In this document: piece by piece, positions 1-9,986 of the stretch
Numbering within the stretch: the stretch's first letter is position 1
Layout: the number at the start of each line of letters is the position of its first letter
Source: Hexactinellida sp. DTS-2022
Lineage: Eukaryota; Porifera; Hexactinellida
Direction of reading: 5' to 3'
DNA length: 64,000 nt
NCBI GenBank assembly: GCA_028753945.1
Contig: JAPNXP010000001.1
Location: 1,602,501 to 1,666,500 of the forward strand
Program-made: the position numbers and the translations under genes
The notes under the pieces: model-generated
What the model was told of the DNA's origin: nothing
What the model saw: the letters and a program-made list of their open reading frames with translations, nothing else
Databases searched by the model: none

Positions 1-263
1 CAAGATGAACATGGTTTAGCTAGCGTTGAAATATCAATCCTTAATCAATATATAACCCTCCTCTTAAAGGATTCCTTATTTTTTAATCTATCTCAATCAA
101 ACGCGGTCATCTTTGAAGATTATAAATGGAATCAAGGTTAGTTTCAGATAAAATTTAACATTAATAAACCAATTACTATGTATATTTTACTTTTGGATTG
201 TCCAAATAGGGAAACTTTTACTGTCCAAAAGATTCATAATACTGGATTTAGAGAAATTTTTTT
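1..263. other. AT-rich sequence, no gene seen
   Basis: No open frame longer than a few tens of codons and no recognisable RNA or repeat. It may be the degraded upstream part of the KDZ/HMGXB3-like gene that begins to be readable at about 264. Confidence 0.4.
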
Positions 264-1950
264 TGCAAAACATGTCAATCATATGATTGTATTCACGGCA
301 TAGCCTATGAACAGTGTAAATGTCTGATAACATTAGAAACTATAGATGCTTATTTCACAAAAACTATAGCATGCTATATGGTAGACACTGCTCATATAAT
401 ATTGATTGACAATATTGGCACAGGAAGTCATGTCTACTGCTTCCAAGAGAATAAATGGTACTGTGAAACTTGTGATAAAGTTTGCTAAGTTAAATCAATA
501 ATAAATAGCCTCCATGAACATATTTCTCCCTCCGGTCCTGTAGCTAATAACTTTAATCCGAAAACTGAATCAAAATCTATTTCGAGTACTCCAAAACCGT
601 TTACTTTGCCACCATCTCTTTCAAAGATTTATAAAGAACAACTATTATCCGGTTTATATCTTCCTAACATTTTATACCCCGAAGATTTTCTCCAAAGGTG
701 TCCTTATGGGTATGAATACCTCGCATCAAATGTGAAATTAGAACAAACAGGGATAATAGTTTATCTAGAAAACGAAATTCGGGAGTACAAGCTACACAAT
801 GGTATAGTTATTTGCGTAAATTATTAAATTACAGTGTTCATTTTATGCTGTTAATGAATCTTAACTTGTAGGATACAGTTCAACTTGCATCGGTTGCTGT
901 CAATGTAGAATTTATTATCAAGGCCACAGTAGTCTCCTGATGAATATAAATAATAAATATTTGATTCACTATGGTCTCCTATTTGAGTATAGTGAACTAA
1001 TGACTGTTTCAAGAAATCCTCTTTATAGCTTCTTAAGTTATTAAATGTACTATATACCAGTCTTCTTAACCGGTGGGAAATAGAGCTTTGGGGAAAATAT
1101 AAGTAAGAAAATATTTTCGAGAAACTCTTCGTGTTGTCTTTTCGACCATCCTCGCGAACAAACAGAATACTAAACAAATTAGATGCCCCTCATTTTCCGA
1201 CCAGTAAATAAGTGGCACAATCATAATTGTGTGGCTAAGAATTACAGATTTTTTAATGCCCATAAGTCTTGTTAGATGACAGTATAGTTATATGTTGTTT
1301 ACAAAAAACTATACTGACATAATAGAGGAGATATATTCGTTGTATAACGTTTTGACTGAAGATCATATTGAGGTAGGAATAGAGTGATTGGCTGTCTAAC
1401 GTGGGAAATTTCACTGAAAATGTTAAGAATCACTGGCATGTAATATGATAATTTTCTTAATTCCTTTACTCCCATTAAGTGTTGGCTCATGAGGTTACTT
1501 AGGGAGATTGACAAAGTTATTTTACCTATAATCCGAATAAAAACATGTGCGTGTAGTATAATATATTTGATCTTTAATTAATATATTAATCAATTTAGGG
1601 CCAAGAATAACAAGCTTATCAGAATCGGGAGAGAACTGATGTACAAGTATCATATCTTCCAGCAAGCATGGAATTGCTATCTAAGAATGATGGATATAGA
1701 TTATGAATTAAGTTTTACTTGTCCTATTTGTAAAGATCGGCCTTCAATAGTTGTCTTAGATGGGATTGCGATGGGTACTACCAAACAATTGCCAGATATT
1801 TCAAATCAAGTAGACACCGAACAAATCTTTCCTATAATACCTATGACTGACCGTATATTTGTTGGTGATTCTCAAATGCGTGAAATGCTCAAGATTTATG
1901 CTGAATTTGGAGTTAACAAATCTATCTTTGATAGCATGTTATCTAATTAA
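264..1950 (+). pseudogene. Decayed KDZ/HMGXB3-like transposase-derived gene
   Basis: Three readable blocks lie in one orientation. Block 1 (264-488, 74 codons then a stop) is cysteine-rich, with a CKTC...C.HG start and a WYCETCDKVC end. Block 2 (about 560-827) holds the PPSLSKIYKEQL segment. Block 3 (about 1,599-1,950) begins after a possible acceptor, contains FTCPICKDRPSIVVLDG, and ends in a stop. Cysteine clusters followed by a C-x2-C then VVLDG-type block resemble the KDZ transposase-like proteins and the animal HMGXB3 family. This is recognition of the pattern, not a search result. Block 1 ends in a stop and the catalytic middle seems to be missing between blocks 2 and 3, so a decayed copy is more likely than a working gene. 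An intron from about 817 to 1,598 is possible (gtaaat donor, tttag acceptor). Confidence 0.4.
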
Positions 1951-2109
1951 AAAACCCTGAATTTGCTGCTTATTTGAATATCACCACTAAAGTTCACGGT
2001 TCTTTGAACATTGTAGATCCAGGCTTACATGGTGTTACCAAAGTTATAAATTTATTAGCACGATGTGAAACATTGGCAGCCCTAATAAGAGTCTCTGCAC
2101 TGAATTGAA

Positions 2110-3024
2110 ATGAAAGGAACAGCTGGAGGAGACCATCTCTGCACTGGGACAGCTGGCAGAGAGGGAGATAGTTCAAATTCCAAACTCCCCGCACTCCTAG
2201 AACCGCGAATCTCAGTCGGGAAGAGAGGAACAAGTCTGGGAGAATTTGGGTGGCCCCATGGTATAGCTTTTGATGAGAGAACTCAGCTCATCTATGTAGC
2301 GGACGCAAGGGCATTTTCAACCGATGGTAGTATTAAAGTATTCTCTGTCACAGGAGAATACATTAATACATTCTGTGAGGGACAAGTTGTGAACCCAGTG
2401 GGCATAGTGATTATAGGGGATGAGGTGTATGTTAGTGACAATAGTTGGCATTCCATATTCCACTTTAAGTTGCCCAGGATTTCAATTATAACTAAAGTGG
2501 CCAAGGTAGGAAGTGGCGCAAGAGAGTTCTGTTATCCTTATGATCTCACTGTAGCTCCTAACGGATTTGTGTTTGTAGCTGACACAGGTAATAACCAGAT
2601 AGTAGTCATGACTAATAAACTAAAATCCCAACGTAACATCTCACATGCTATCATGACACGCCCATATGACGTCAAAGTACCAGACAATAAGGTGTATGTG
2701 TTCAGCAATAGGGACAACCCGTGTATACATGTGTTCTCACAATCCGGTGAGAAACTCCGTTCCCTAATAACTTGTGGCGAACAAGGAAACGAGCAAGTTA
2801 AACAAGGATACTTCTTCTGTTTCGACAAACAACAGAATATCCTCATTAGTGACTTTTCTGACAATTGCATTAAAGTATTCTCTCAAGAAGGAGTTCTGCT
2901 ACACACACTGGGATATACGCAGGAAGGAGAGAAGAGTATAAGACCCATGTGCATAGTTGTAACGGACAACAATAAAATGATTTGTACTTCTTCTAATACA
3001 TTGTTTGGTTTGCATATTCTCTGA
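2110..3024 (+). CDS. NHL-repeat (six-bladed propeller-like) protein
   Basis: A 304-codon open frame with at least five NHL-type repeats. They show the pattern hydrophobic-P-x-G-I/V...VYVADxxNxxIxVF, for example GWPHGIAF...IYVADA, NPVGIVII...VYVSDN, YPYDLTVA...FVFVADTGNNQI and ILISDFSDNCIKVF. NHL propellers bind protein or RNA and usually form the C-terminal half of TRIM-NHL proteins. No RING, B-box or coiled coil is found in frame. Just upstream, another frame (about 2,134-2,190) reads as a short helical segment, so this may be the last exon of a longer gene or a copy with a frameshift near 2,190. The first 40 residues are low-confidence, and the folded part starts around GEFGWP. Two AATAAA signals follow the stop. 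Confidence 0.7.
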   Translation: MKGTAGGDHLCTGTAGREGDSSNSKLPALLEPRISVGKRGTSLGEFGWPHGIAFDERTQLIYVADARAFSTDGSIKVFSVTGEYINTFCEGQVVNPVGIVIIGDEVYVSDNSWHSIFHFKLPRISIITKVAKVGSGAREFCYPYDLTVAPNGFVFVADTGNNQIVVMTNKLKSQRNISHAIMTRPYDVKVPDNKVYVFSNRDNPCIHVFSQSGEKLRSLITCGEQGNEQVKQGYFFCFDKQQNILISDFSDNCIKVFSQEGVLLHTLGYTQEGEKSIRPMCIVVTDNNKMICTSSNTLFGLHIL

Positions 3025-3041
3025 TAATTCTTGATTGAAGT

Positions 3042-3060
3042 AATAAATAAATTTAATAAA
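3042..3060 (+). terminator. Poly(A) signals of the NHL gene
   Basis: Two AATAAA hexamers at 3,042-3,047 and 3,055-3,060, 18 and 31 nt after the NHL stop codon. They suit a very short 3' UTR. Confidence 0.55.
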
Positions 3061-3319
3061 ATACAATAATTCAAAACTTTCCTCACAAAAATAACATTAA
3101 AAGTAATGTCCAGGGGAAAGGGTAATAATATTTAAAATTTTAAATTTATACGTACTTATTTATTTAAACAAAGTTTGCAAAAAGAAATTGTGTTTCAGAG
3201 TTATTTCTCATTATAGTCAACATACTCTGGAGCTTGTCTGAGGAATTCCACTACATCTAGGACTAGGAATTCCTAATTCAGAATTTTTCAACCAAAATAG
3301 ATATTTCGTCTTGCTTGAA

Positions 3320-3391
3320 GCATGGCTTACTTACGGCTAAATATGTCACCGAGGCTTGCATGGCTTACTTACGGCTAAATATGTCACCGAG
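3320..3391. repeat. Tandem direct repeat, 2 x 34 bp
   Basis: The same 34-bp sequence occurs at 3,320-3,353 and 3,358-3,391, offset by 38 bp, with no mismatch seen. The phrase gagaaggcca is also doubled just after. It looks like a recent local duplication in non-coding DNA. Confidence 0.8.
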
Positions 3392-3611
3392 AAGGCCATG
3401 AAACGAGAAGGCCAGTTTCTAATTTTCATTCTAAGCTAAACTATGCCTCCTATTGTTATTATTTGCATTGTATATGGGGTATCAACCATCGCGAGTCCAA
3501 TGGAACCACTTTTGAGAACATGAGATTTATGGTTAAGCTGTTTAGGCGCCATTTCATGGTGACGGTAACAATTAAAAACAGACGAATTGATTGAATTGAA
3601 TTAACACAATA

Positions 3612-3800
3612 CAGTAGACTCTGCTTAATAGAGCCACCGATTTAAGATTTCTCCGCTCAAACGGGTCAAAATTTGGCAGGATTTATAGGACGGAATTATA
3701 TTTTGGCTTTAATTTTTTCGGTTAATAGATTTCTCCGCTTAATTGGGTCAAAGACTCAAAGTAACCTGGTCCCGAGGTGACTCTATTAAGCGGAGTCTAC
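3612..3800. mobile_element. TA-flanked MITE, family A (gcttaatagagccacc)
   Basis: Terminal inverted repeats begin CAGTAGACTC and read on into gcttaatagagccacc. The right end is the reverse complement up to gtctac. The inner half repeats the motif tttctccgcttaa. There is no ORF. Related copies lie at 4,130-4,311, 18,534-18,635 and 56,648-56,832. Termini starting CAGT and TA target sites suit non-autonomous Tc1/mariner/pogo-type elements. Confidence 0.8.
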
Positions 3801-3802
3801 TA

Positions 3803-3977
3803 CAGTGCAACCTCGATTATCCGGATTTTCATTACCCGGACTCTTCGATTATCCGGACATGGGTCCAAATCCCAATCCTATACTATTATATATAAAATGA
3901 CCTCGATTATCCGGACTTTAGCTTATACGGACATTTTCGTTCGGTCCCAATGATTCCGGATAATCGAGGTTGCACTG
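3803..3977. mobile_element. TA-flanked MITE (cctcgattatccgg family)
   Basis: A 175-bp element with perfect ends CAGTGCAACCTCGATTATCC and its reverse complement, flanked by TA at 3,801-3,802 and 3,978-3,979. The phrase cgattatccgga is repeated three times inside. It lies end to end with the family A MITE, sharing the TA. The terminal sequence is of the pogo/Tigger kind. Confidence 0.85.
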
Positions 3978-3997
3978 TATACCAAATCTCATTTATA

Positions 3998-4337
3998 CAG
4001 TAGGTATCGGAAATAAGAACACCGGTTATAAGAACATGTCTGTTATAAGAACATTCTACTGTAAAACGGTTGCCATATACCCTATCTAATGTATGCAGTT
4101 ATAAGAACATTATAAGTAGTTCCCAACTACAGTCGACTCCGCTTAATAGAGCCACCTCGGGACCAGGTTGTTTTGACCCGATTAAGCGAGGAAACCGGTT
4201 AACCGAATATATTTTAAGCCAAATTGTAATTCTGTCCTACAATTCCTGTGAAATTTTGACCCGATTAAGCGGAGAAACCGATTAACCGGGGCTCTATTAA
4301 GCGGAGTTGACTATGTTCTTATAACCAGCATCCACTG
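3998..4337. mobile_element. TA-flanked MITE (ggttataagaacat) with a nested family A MITE
   Basis: The outer element starts CAGTAGGTAT and ends catccactg, with TA on both sides (3,996-3,997 and 4,338-4,339). A family A MITE (4,130-4,311, next to TA) sits inside it. The uninterrupted relative at 32,709-32,834 shows the empty arrangement and supports the nesting. No coding capacity. Confidence 0.8.
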
Positions 4338-4840
4338 TATTATAATTATTATTATTTTAGTTAGTAACAATTTCTGTTCCATTTTAGACACTCAGATGAT
4401 ACGCTGGACGAAGCTATTACCCGTCCTGGAGACCAAGATATCGCAGAGGAATTCGAGGAATTCAGCTTTATAAAATTACTTATTCTGTTGTTGTTATTTA
4501 CTTTAAACGGGGGTAATATTTGCTAGATGATACAATACATTATCCGCCTCACAATTTAGTCCCATATTCACCCAAGTTAGTTCCATATTAACAGAAATTA
4601 GTTGCATATTGCCAATAGTGAGTTCCATATTAAGAGGTTGGTTCCAGTTAGTTAGCAGACATTTGATTGGTTGTCTGTAGGACTGCGTCAATTCGGATGA
4701 CGAAATTAAATTTAATATAGGAAGTATAAATATACCTCCCATATATATTTAAAGGTGGTACGGCGCTCGCCACAGCAGCCGTACCGAGTGTGCCTCCCCT
4801 GTATATGATACCGTAAGAATTCGCCATAGGTTATCTTACT
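4338..4840. other. No gene seen; short degenerate repeats
   Basis: Non-coding. At 4,558-4,640 the phrase agttccatatta or close variants recurs about four times at irregular spacing. Nothing else is recognised before the R2-derived block starts near 4,840. Confidence 0.4.
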
Positions 4841-5740
4841 TATTATTATTATACTGCTTTGTGAGGAGGGAAGTGTCGCGTACTTCCTTCCTCGCGTAGT
4901 GCTTACACGAACTAACTAAGGTTGTAAAGCAACCTTTGTTAGTTCTCTTCTGTTTTCCTGTTAGTTCTCTTCTGTTTTCCTGTTAGTTCTCTTCTGTATT
5001 GCTATTACCTTATTATAGGAAATTAACGCGAATTTCTCCAAATCGCGTTAATTTCCTTCGCGATAATTTCATTGAGCGTTAATTTCCATGACCTGCTATT
5101 TAGCAAAATTATACAATGGATGGACAAACATCCGAGCTACATATTTTCAGATGTGCAACTAGGTTGAAAGGATATACCATGTCTATCAAGTAGATTGGAA
5201 TCCTATTTTTCGAACTTGAAGGCAGCATCGAACATACGTTTTCTAAAAGCACGTTCTGAAGGAGGTTCGTTAAAACTTCTAGAATCGTGGAATCCTAATC
5301 CTGATTGTTTTGGAGATCAGCTACCTCAACTGTCTATCTCAGTTGTTTCACACTCAGAAATACTTTCTGATCTTAGTGTGTTCATTAGCGCCTTCTATCC
5401 CTGGTCCTTCCTGTGAGATTTAATATAATCCTGTGTTCTATTCGGAAGGTGGCCAGTACTTAACACAGCTGTCACACTGGTATGGTAAATTTAGTTGAAT
5501 AATCGGATTACATTTCGGATAGTGACAAGATACCCTCGACAAGGAAGTAGTAGCTACTATTAGAGAACTCACATTTATCACAGAGATGCAAGACTTATAT
5601 GGATAATTGTAGTGGTGTGTATTAATAAGATGGCACGAATAGACTTTGAGTTAGCGATGTATAATTGTAAAAACAGCGAATTAGGAAAGGTTTCGTGTAA
5701 CAAACTCGGTAAATGTATGTAATATAATTGAAAGTGGAGG
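4840..5740 (-). mobile_element. R2-like element, 3' untranslated part (unit 1)
   Basis: This block matches 8,160-9,350 at several places. It has a hairpin-forming gaggaggga...tccttcctc segment near 4,861, a second hairpin aactaactaagg...cctttgttagtt near 4,910-4,943, and a few copies of an about 21-bp minisatellite (gttagttctcttctgtttcc, 4,940-5,005). A shared stretch around 5,205-5,420 precedes the reverse-transcriptase remnant. Because the paralogous block at 8,071 abuts 28S rDNA exactly at the R2 site, I read it as an R2 3' UTR. It lacks the MITE found in the paralogue, so it supplies the empty site for that insertion near 5,500. Confidence 0.6.
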
Positions 5741-6560
5741 CTACATCTTCCTCAACTCAAGAAGGCCACACTTAGAGTGTGTTATCCGGTATAGCACTTT
5801 CGGGATAATGTGTTCTTTAATTATCCTTAATTTCCTCTTCGGTTTTACACGACAACTTCCCACATTCTCTAAGATAGTTTTGACCCAATCGCTTGTGTGT
5901 TTTTCCAGTCCCATTCCGTCATAATACGTTAATACGTACCTAGGTACGCATCTTCTCGTCCGGGGAGATCGCAGAATACTGCCGCCCTGAATGGAGAAGT
6001 AGCTATCAGGAGACTGGTAATACATTTTTCTATGTGCGTCGTATCTACATGAAAGCGCAACACACTTGGCCGGGTTGAAGCTCATTGAGCGTTGTCTAAA
6101 GAATGCTTCGGTTTCCCTCAGTAAGAGGTTCATTCCGGGCAAGCTATCAGCAAGGAGAACTAGATCGTCGGCAAAACCGATTGATGGTAAACGCGTACGC
6201 GCGTGTTCGAATCAATTCCCATTTTCGCTCCGATACCGCAGTTATCCAACCTATCAAATAACTCATCCAGGATTAGATAGAAAATAACCGGAGACAAGGG
6301 GCAGCCCTGTTTTACGCCCTAGTTGAAGGGAATAGGATCAGTTAGCACTTCCTTTGTAAAACCGATTTGGGTTGTCGCGCCATCATAGAGATCTTGGATC
6401 ACAGCTGTGAATATATCCGGTGCCACCACTCGCTCAAACGATCTCCAGATAGATGTATGCGACACTGAATCAAAAGCTTTAGACAAATCTAATAACACAA
6501 CATGTAGGTCTTTATTTTCTTGTCTATATGTCGTTATTTTAAGTGAGGGAATCTTGAATC
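5741..6560 (-). pseudogene. R2-like reverse transcriptase fragment (unit 1)
   Basis: Minus-strand frames 6,142-5,741 and neighbouring broken frames up to 6,560 match the RT palm and thumb of the longer copy at 21.66-25.52 kb. They include MPGMNLLLRETEAFFRQRSM downstream of the FADD region, WVKTILENVGSC, and HIIPKVLYRITHSKCG at the truncated end. Frame breaks separate the motif A, B and C regions. The C-terminal zinc knuckle and endonuclease are missing: the frame stops at 5,741 and passes straight into 3' UTR sequence, which suggests an internal deletion. Dead copy. Confidence 0.75.
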
Positions 6561-7027
6561 TTTTGGTATATATGGCTTCATCATAAGTGCATTCGTCCGC
6601 GAGTTTAGATTTTTCTTGAAACTAAACTCTGGAATTTTCAGAAAGGGACCTTGTTCAGTATTTTGATTTCAAGAAAAAATCAGAATTTTATGCTCCATGT
6701 ACTTACAATGAAGCTTTATCTACCAAAATATTCAGAATTCCCGAGTATCTAATGAAGATTACCTCGCTCCAAATTAATTGCGTGTTAGAAGCTATAATTC
6801 CTTTTATGGAAATTTTAGAATTCCTAGTAGGCCTGAAACATCAAAATTTGCCTCGAAACATAATTTGAAAAACATGACTGATTTCCACGCATCAAACCGA
6901 ATGTACTGGTCACTGATTCTGCCCATAACCTCTTCTTCACTAATCTACGCATTGCAAGATCAGCTCTCCTGTGGGCAGTCACTCCACAGCTCCACCTATA
7001 CTACACCTCTCATGTTGTTTCACAAGG
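6561..7027. other. Unrecognised insertion within R2 unit 1
   Basis: This stretch interrupts the R2 order between the N-terminal finger/Myb fragment (7,028-7,639) and the RT fragment. It has an 88-codon plus-strand frame (6,778-7,044) with no recognisable domain. It may be diverged R2 linker or another inserted repeat. Confidence 0.3.
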
Positions 7028-7941
7028 TCAGGCGGAACTGTTAGGACATGACTTTGTTGGCGATACCAGATCTGATAAATTAATACTATCTGCTAGCGGA
7101 TTGTAAATAGGTCCAGCAGCATTAGGTGTAGATACGAATCTACTTAGTGTCGCATGCTTAGTAGTGTTATGAGGAGATTTCAGAGGTTGTTGTTTTAGCT
7201 TTAATTCATTTAGAATAAACTTGTAACCCACATTTTTCCGTTGACATTTAATTGAATCTTTCGACCGATTTGTAAGTAACTTTGTCGCAAATATCCAATC
7301 ATTGATATTTTTCGGATTTCCATCGTGTTCCAGTTCGAATTTAGCTAGCACTACTTGCTCATCCTTTGTCCGTCTAGCTTTGCTCTTCACATTTAACGAT
7401 TCAGCTTCTAGGAAAATTTCCTGCGTATGAGCAGAACGTTTGTGAAGAGATAGTCCGATCTTAGAGTCAAAGGAACGACCGCATTTGCAAGGAAAGGGAA
7501 GCGATTCTACAATAAGTGGCCCTTTACACTTAGCATAGTGTGTAGATATAGAGGTCTTAGTAGTCCGGGAGACGTTGCATTTTCCACATGTGTACAGTAC
7601 ATCTGTTATAGCATGCGAAGACAGATGGGCAATAATCATATGGTGAGTTACAGTTGAATAGCGGAAGATTTGGCAGCAGAATTAAAAGGATTGATGTAGA
7701 CAATTACGTATTGAGCTATCGTTCTTGAGTCATACGGCGCACTAGGTGTAGGAGTCGTACACTTCGTTGTGAGAGAGTTAACGGAGTCCATAGATCCGTT
7801 GGCTGTATCACTCATCTCTAGAGATGTCCAAAAGGTATCACTTTGTAGTTCTTGGATGTAAATCTACAAACAAGAAGAAATCCAGCACAAGCCAAGTGGG
7901 GGAATACAAACCACTTCAGGTAATCGATAGGAGACGTCTAG
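7028..7941 (-). pseudogene. R2-like N-terminal fragment: zinc fingers and Myb (unit 1)
   Basis: The minus-strand frame 7,639-7,028 encodes YTCGKCNVS...H..KC, then PFPCKCGRSFDSKIGLSLHK (C2H2 finger), then a Myb-like helix set starting RRTKDEQVVLAKFEL and ending near SKDSIKCQRKNVGYKFIL. Order and spacing match the longer R2 copy. Fingers followed by Myb are the DNA-binding head of R2 proteins that recognises 28S DNA. Sequence upstream (7,640-7,941) is the 5' part, which shares the phrase ccagcacaagccaagtgggg with the copy at 25.48 kb. It joins a 28S fragment at 7,942. Confidence 0.75.
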
Positions 7942-7967
7942 AGTTACTCCCGCCGTTTACCCGCGCT
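7942..7967 (-). rRNA. 28S rRNA gene fragment, upstream side of the R2 site
   Basis: The reverse complement reads gcgcgggtaaacggcgggag then taact, the highly conserved 28S sequence just 5' of the R2 target. It stops before the native cttaagg, as 5' junctions of R2 often do. It is fused directly to a downstream-side 28S fragment. Confidence 0.85.
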
Positions 7968-7969
7968 TT

Positions 7970-8014
7970 GTTCCCTTGGCTGTGGTTTCGATAGATAGTA
8001 GATAGGGACAGTGA

Positions 8015-8066
<52 letters not shown>

Positions 8067-8070
8067 ACTA
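7970..8070 (-). rRNA. 28S rRNA gene fragment, downstream side of the R2 site
   Basis: The reverse complement runs from tagtcaaatgcctcgtcatc through gacgcgcatgaatggatta to ccacagccaagggaac, which is 28S sequence 3' of the R2 site. The edge at 8,070/8,071 falls exactly at the canonical R2 junction (GG^TAG), apart from one changed base (tagtc for tagcc). Confidence 0.9.
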
Positions 8071-8208
8071 TAAATTTAATATTTCACTCAAGTACACATA
8101 CAGTTAATTGGATTTCTTGTCTATAGTGTGCAACCTGCGTGCTGATGCTAATTTCTAGAGTATCACTTATATTATACCGTCTTACTTATTATTATATTAC
8201 TACTTTAT

Positions 8209-8295
8209 GAGGAGGGAAGAATCGCGTACTTCCCTCCTCGCCTAGTGCTTACACGAACTAACAAAGGTCGCAAAGCAACGCGACCTTTGTTAGTT
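8209..8295 (-). other. Two strong hairpins in the R2 3' UTR
   Basis: Hairpin 1: gaggagggaag pairs with cttccctcctc across a 9-nt loop (about 8,210-8,240). Hairpin 2: 15 perfectly paired bases, aactaacaaaggtcg at 8,256-8,270 with 8,281-8,295, across a 10-nt loop. Both occur in unit 1 with sequence changes. R2 reverse transcriptases bind structured 3' UTR RNA, so these may be remnants of that recognition element; this is inferred. Confidence 0.6.
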
Positions 8296-8462
8296 CTCTT
8301 CTTTTTTCCTGTTAGTTCTCTTCTTTTTTCCTGATAGTTCTCTTCTTTTTCCTGTTAGTTCTCTTCTTTTTTCTGTTAGTTCTCTTCTGTTTTCCTGTTA
8401 GTTCTCTTCTGTTTCCTGTTAGTTCTCTTCTTTTTCCTGTTAGTTCTCTTCTGTTTTCCTGG
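8284..8462. repeat. Minisatellite, about 21-bp unit
   Basis: About nine imperfect copies of gttagttctcttctttttcc. Read on the minus strand it gives a fake repetitive frame (RRELTGK repeats). Three to four copies are present in unit 1 at 4,940-5,005. Confidence 0.85.
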
Positions 8463-8935
8463 TATCGAGTAATTTTAGGTTTCAGTGTTTCGAACTTGAA
8501 GGCAGTATCGATCATACGTTTTCTAAAAGCACGTTTTAAGGGAGGTTCGTTAAACTCTTGTAGAATCGTAGAATCCTGATCCTGATCGTTAGGGAGATCA
8601 GCTATCTCAACTGTCTATATCAGTTGTTTCACACTCAGAAATAATTTCTGATCTTAGTGTGTTCATTAGCGCCTTTTATCCTTCATCCTTCCTGCGAGAT
8701 TTAATAGAAACTTGTGTTCTATTCGGAAGGTGGCCAGTATTGAATATGTCTCATTTATGAATTTACCACTAGGATGTTTGATCTCAGGTTGTACAAGAAT
8801 CTGATCCTTGTCAGGGCTCCAACGAGACACTTCAACTTCAGAGAAGTAGTTAAATATGCCAGCTGATCTTATCTAGACTCAGACCAGATTTACTTAACAC
8901 AGCTGTCACACTGATATGGTAAATTAAGTTGAATA

Positions 8936-9112
8936 CAGAGAACCTCGTTAGTACGAACACCAACGGATGGTAAAAATTTGATTGCTTTATCCGGAGTTCG
9001 TATTAACGGGAGTAAATGAATAGCCATTGTAAGGGCCTGATTTTGTGGAACTGTTTGTTCGTCTTATCCGGAAATTCGTATTAACCGTGTTCGTACTAAC
9101 GAGGTTCTACTG
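8936..9112. mobile_element. TA-flanked MITE (cctcgttagtacgaac family)
   Basis: A 177-bp element with ends CAGAGAACCTCGTTAGTACG and the matching reverse complement, flanked by TA (8,934-8,935 and 9,113-9,114). The paralogous R2 3' UTR at about 5,495-5,510 has the uninterrupted sequence, which confirms the insertion. Confidence 0.9.
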
Positions 9113-9517
9113 TAGTTGGATTACATTTCGGATAGCGACAAGATACCCTCGATAAGGAAGTACTAATTAGAGAACTCACATTTATCACAGAGATACAAGA
9201 CTTATTTGGATAATTGTAGTGGTGTGTATTAATAAGATGGCATGAATATACTTTGAGTTAGCGATGTATAATTGTAAAACAGCGAATTAGGAAAGGTTTC
9301 GTGTAACAAACACGTTAAATGTATGTAATATAATTGACAGTGGAGGCGACAGGGGTTCAGGTTTCAAGTATTGCATCTGTTGTCTGGAAGAGTTGGAAGA
9401 ATCCACCGATTTTATTGGCTCGATCACTCCTGCCATTGGAGAATTCCTTTGATTGCTATGACTTGTAAGAGTTCCTGCATTCTTCTTTTTATTCCAATCC
9501 CCTTGCAAACCCTATTG

Positions 9518-9700
9518 CAGTGCCGTAGCCACCAATTAAAAGTGGTCAGGTTAGACCGGGCTGGATACAGTACCAACAGGGCCAAGGGTTCAGGTTAACC
9601 TGTCCAACCAACTAAAAGTGGTCAGGTTGAAACCTGACCAACCTGACCAACCTGACCAACCTGACCAACCTGACCAACCTGACCAGTGGCTACGGCCCTG
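9518..9700. mobile_element. MITE with gccgtagccac inverted ends and (cctgaccaa)n core
   Basis: Ends CAGTGCCGTAGCCAC and GTGGCTACGGCCCTG form imperfect inverted repeats. The 5-bp sequence tattg stands on both sides (9,513-9,517 and 9,701-9,705). The R2 C-terminal sequence at about 21,985 is uninterrupted at this point. The core holds at least six tandem copies of the 9-mer cctgaccaa (9,632-9,690). Confidence 0.75.
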
Positions 9701-9820
9701 TATTGTTAGCCACTGTCCAACCTCCCCTGGCCCAACTGCTAATCCGTAAAATCGATCTGAGACCCGGGAAATCTGTTCTGAAGTCCTCCACCTTGCTTCC
9801 GTAGTGCTCCACCTTGCCTT

Positions 9821-9821
<1 letters not shown>

Positions 9822-9852
<31 letters not shown>

Positions 9853-9868
9853 GATGAATTTCTTCACT

Positions 9869-9902
<34 letters not shown>

Positions 9903-9953
9903 CGTCATCAACACCGATTACCAGCTATCCAAATGCTTTATTTTGATTAAAAC
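9822..9953 (-). rRNA. 28S rRNA gene fragment, upstream side of the R2 site
   Basis: The reverse complement gives caatgtgatttctgcccagt, then gctctgaatgtcaaagtgaa and the taaacggcgggagtaactat end: about 130 nt of 28S ending at the R2 side. It carries substitutions and a small insertion (gtcatcaacacc), so it is a decayed copy. Confidence 0.85.
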
Positions 9954-9986
9954 TTTGTTCAAATAAAATGTCACTCAACTAGTTTC

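Larger units (their letters stand above)
8071..9821 (-). mobile_element. 5'-truncated R2-like element inserted at the 28S R2 site (unit 2)
   Basis: The 3' end abuts 28S DNA exactly at the R2 site (8,070/8,071), and the 5' truncated end abuts upstream 28S sequence at 9,822. It contains a 3' UTR with two hairpins and a minisatellite (8,210-8,462) and a block shared with unit 1 (8,490-9,350). At 9,350-9,820 is a remnant of the R2 C-terminus, which matches 21.84-22.08 kb at the DNA level (phrases such as ccaacctcccctggcccaac). Two MITEs have inserted (8,936-9,112 and 9,518-9,700). A 5'-truncated copy flanked on both sides by 28S is the expected outcome of target-primed reverse transcription. Confidence 0.75.

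Noticed and set aside
851-1514. Three overlapping minus-strand frames
   Set aside because: Short, AT-rich, no domain and lying in the probable intron or decayed part of the KDZ/HMGXB3-like gene.
8312-8515. Frame with RRELTGK repeats
   Set aside because: Translation of the 21-bp minisatellite in the R2 3' UTR.
9632-9690. CRISPR-like array of cctgaccaa repeats
   Set aside because: Directly adjacent 9-bp units without spacers; a microsatellite within a MITE.
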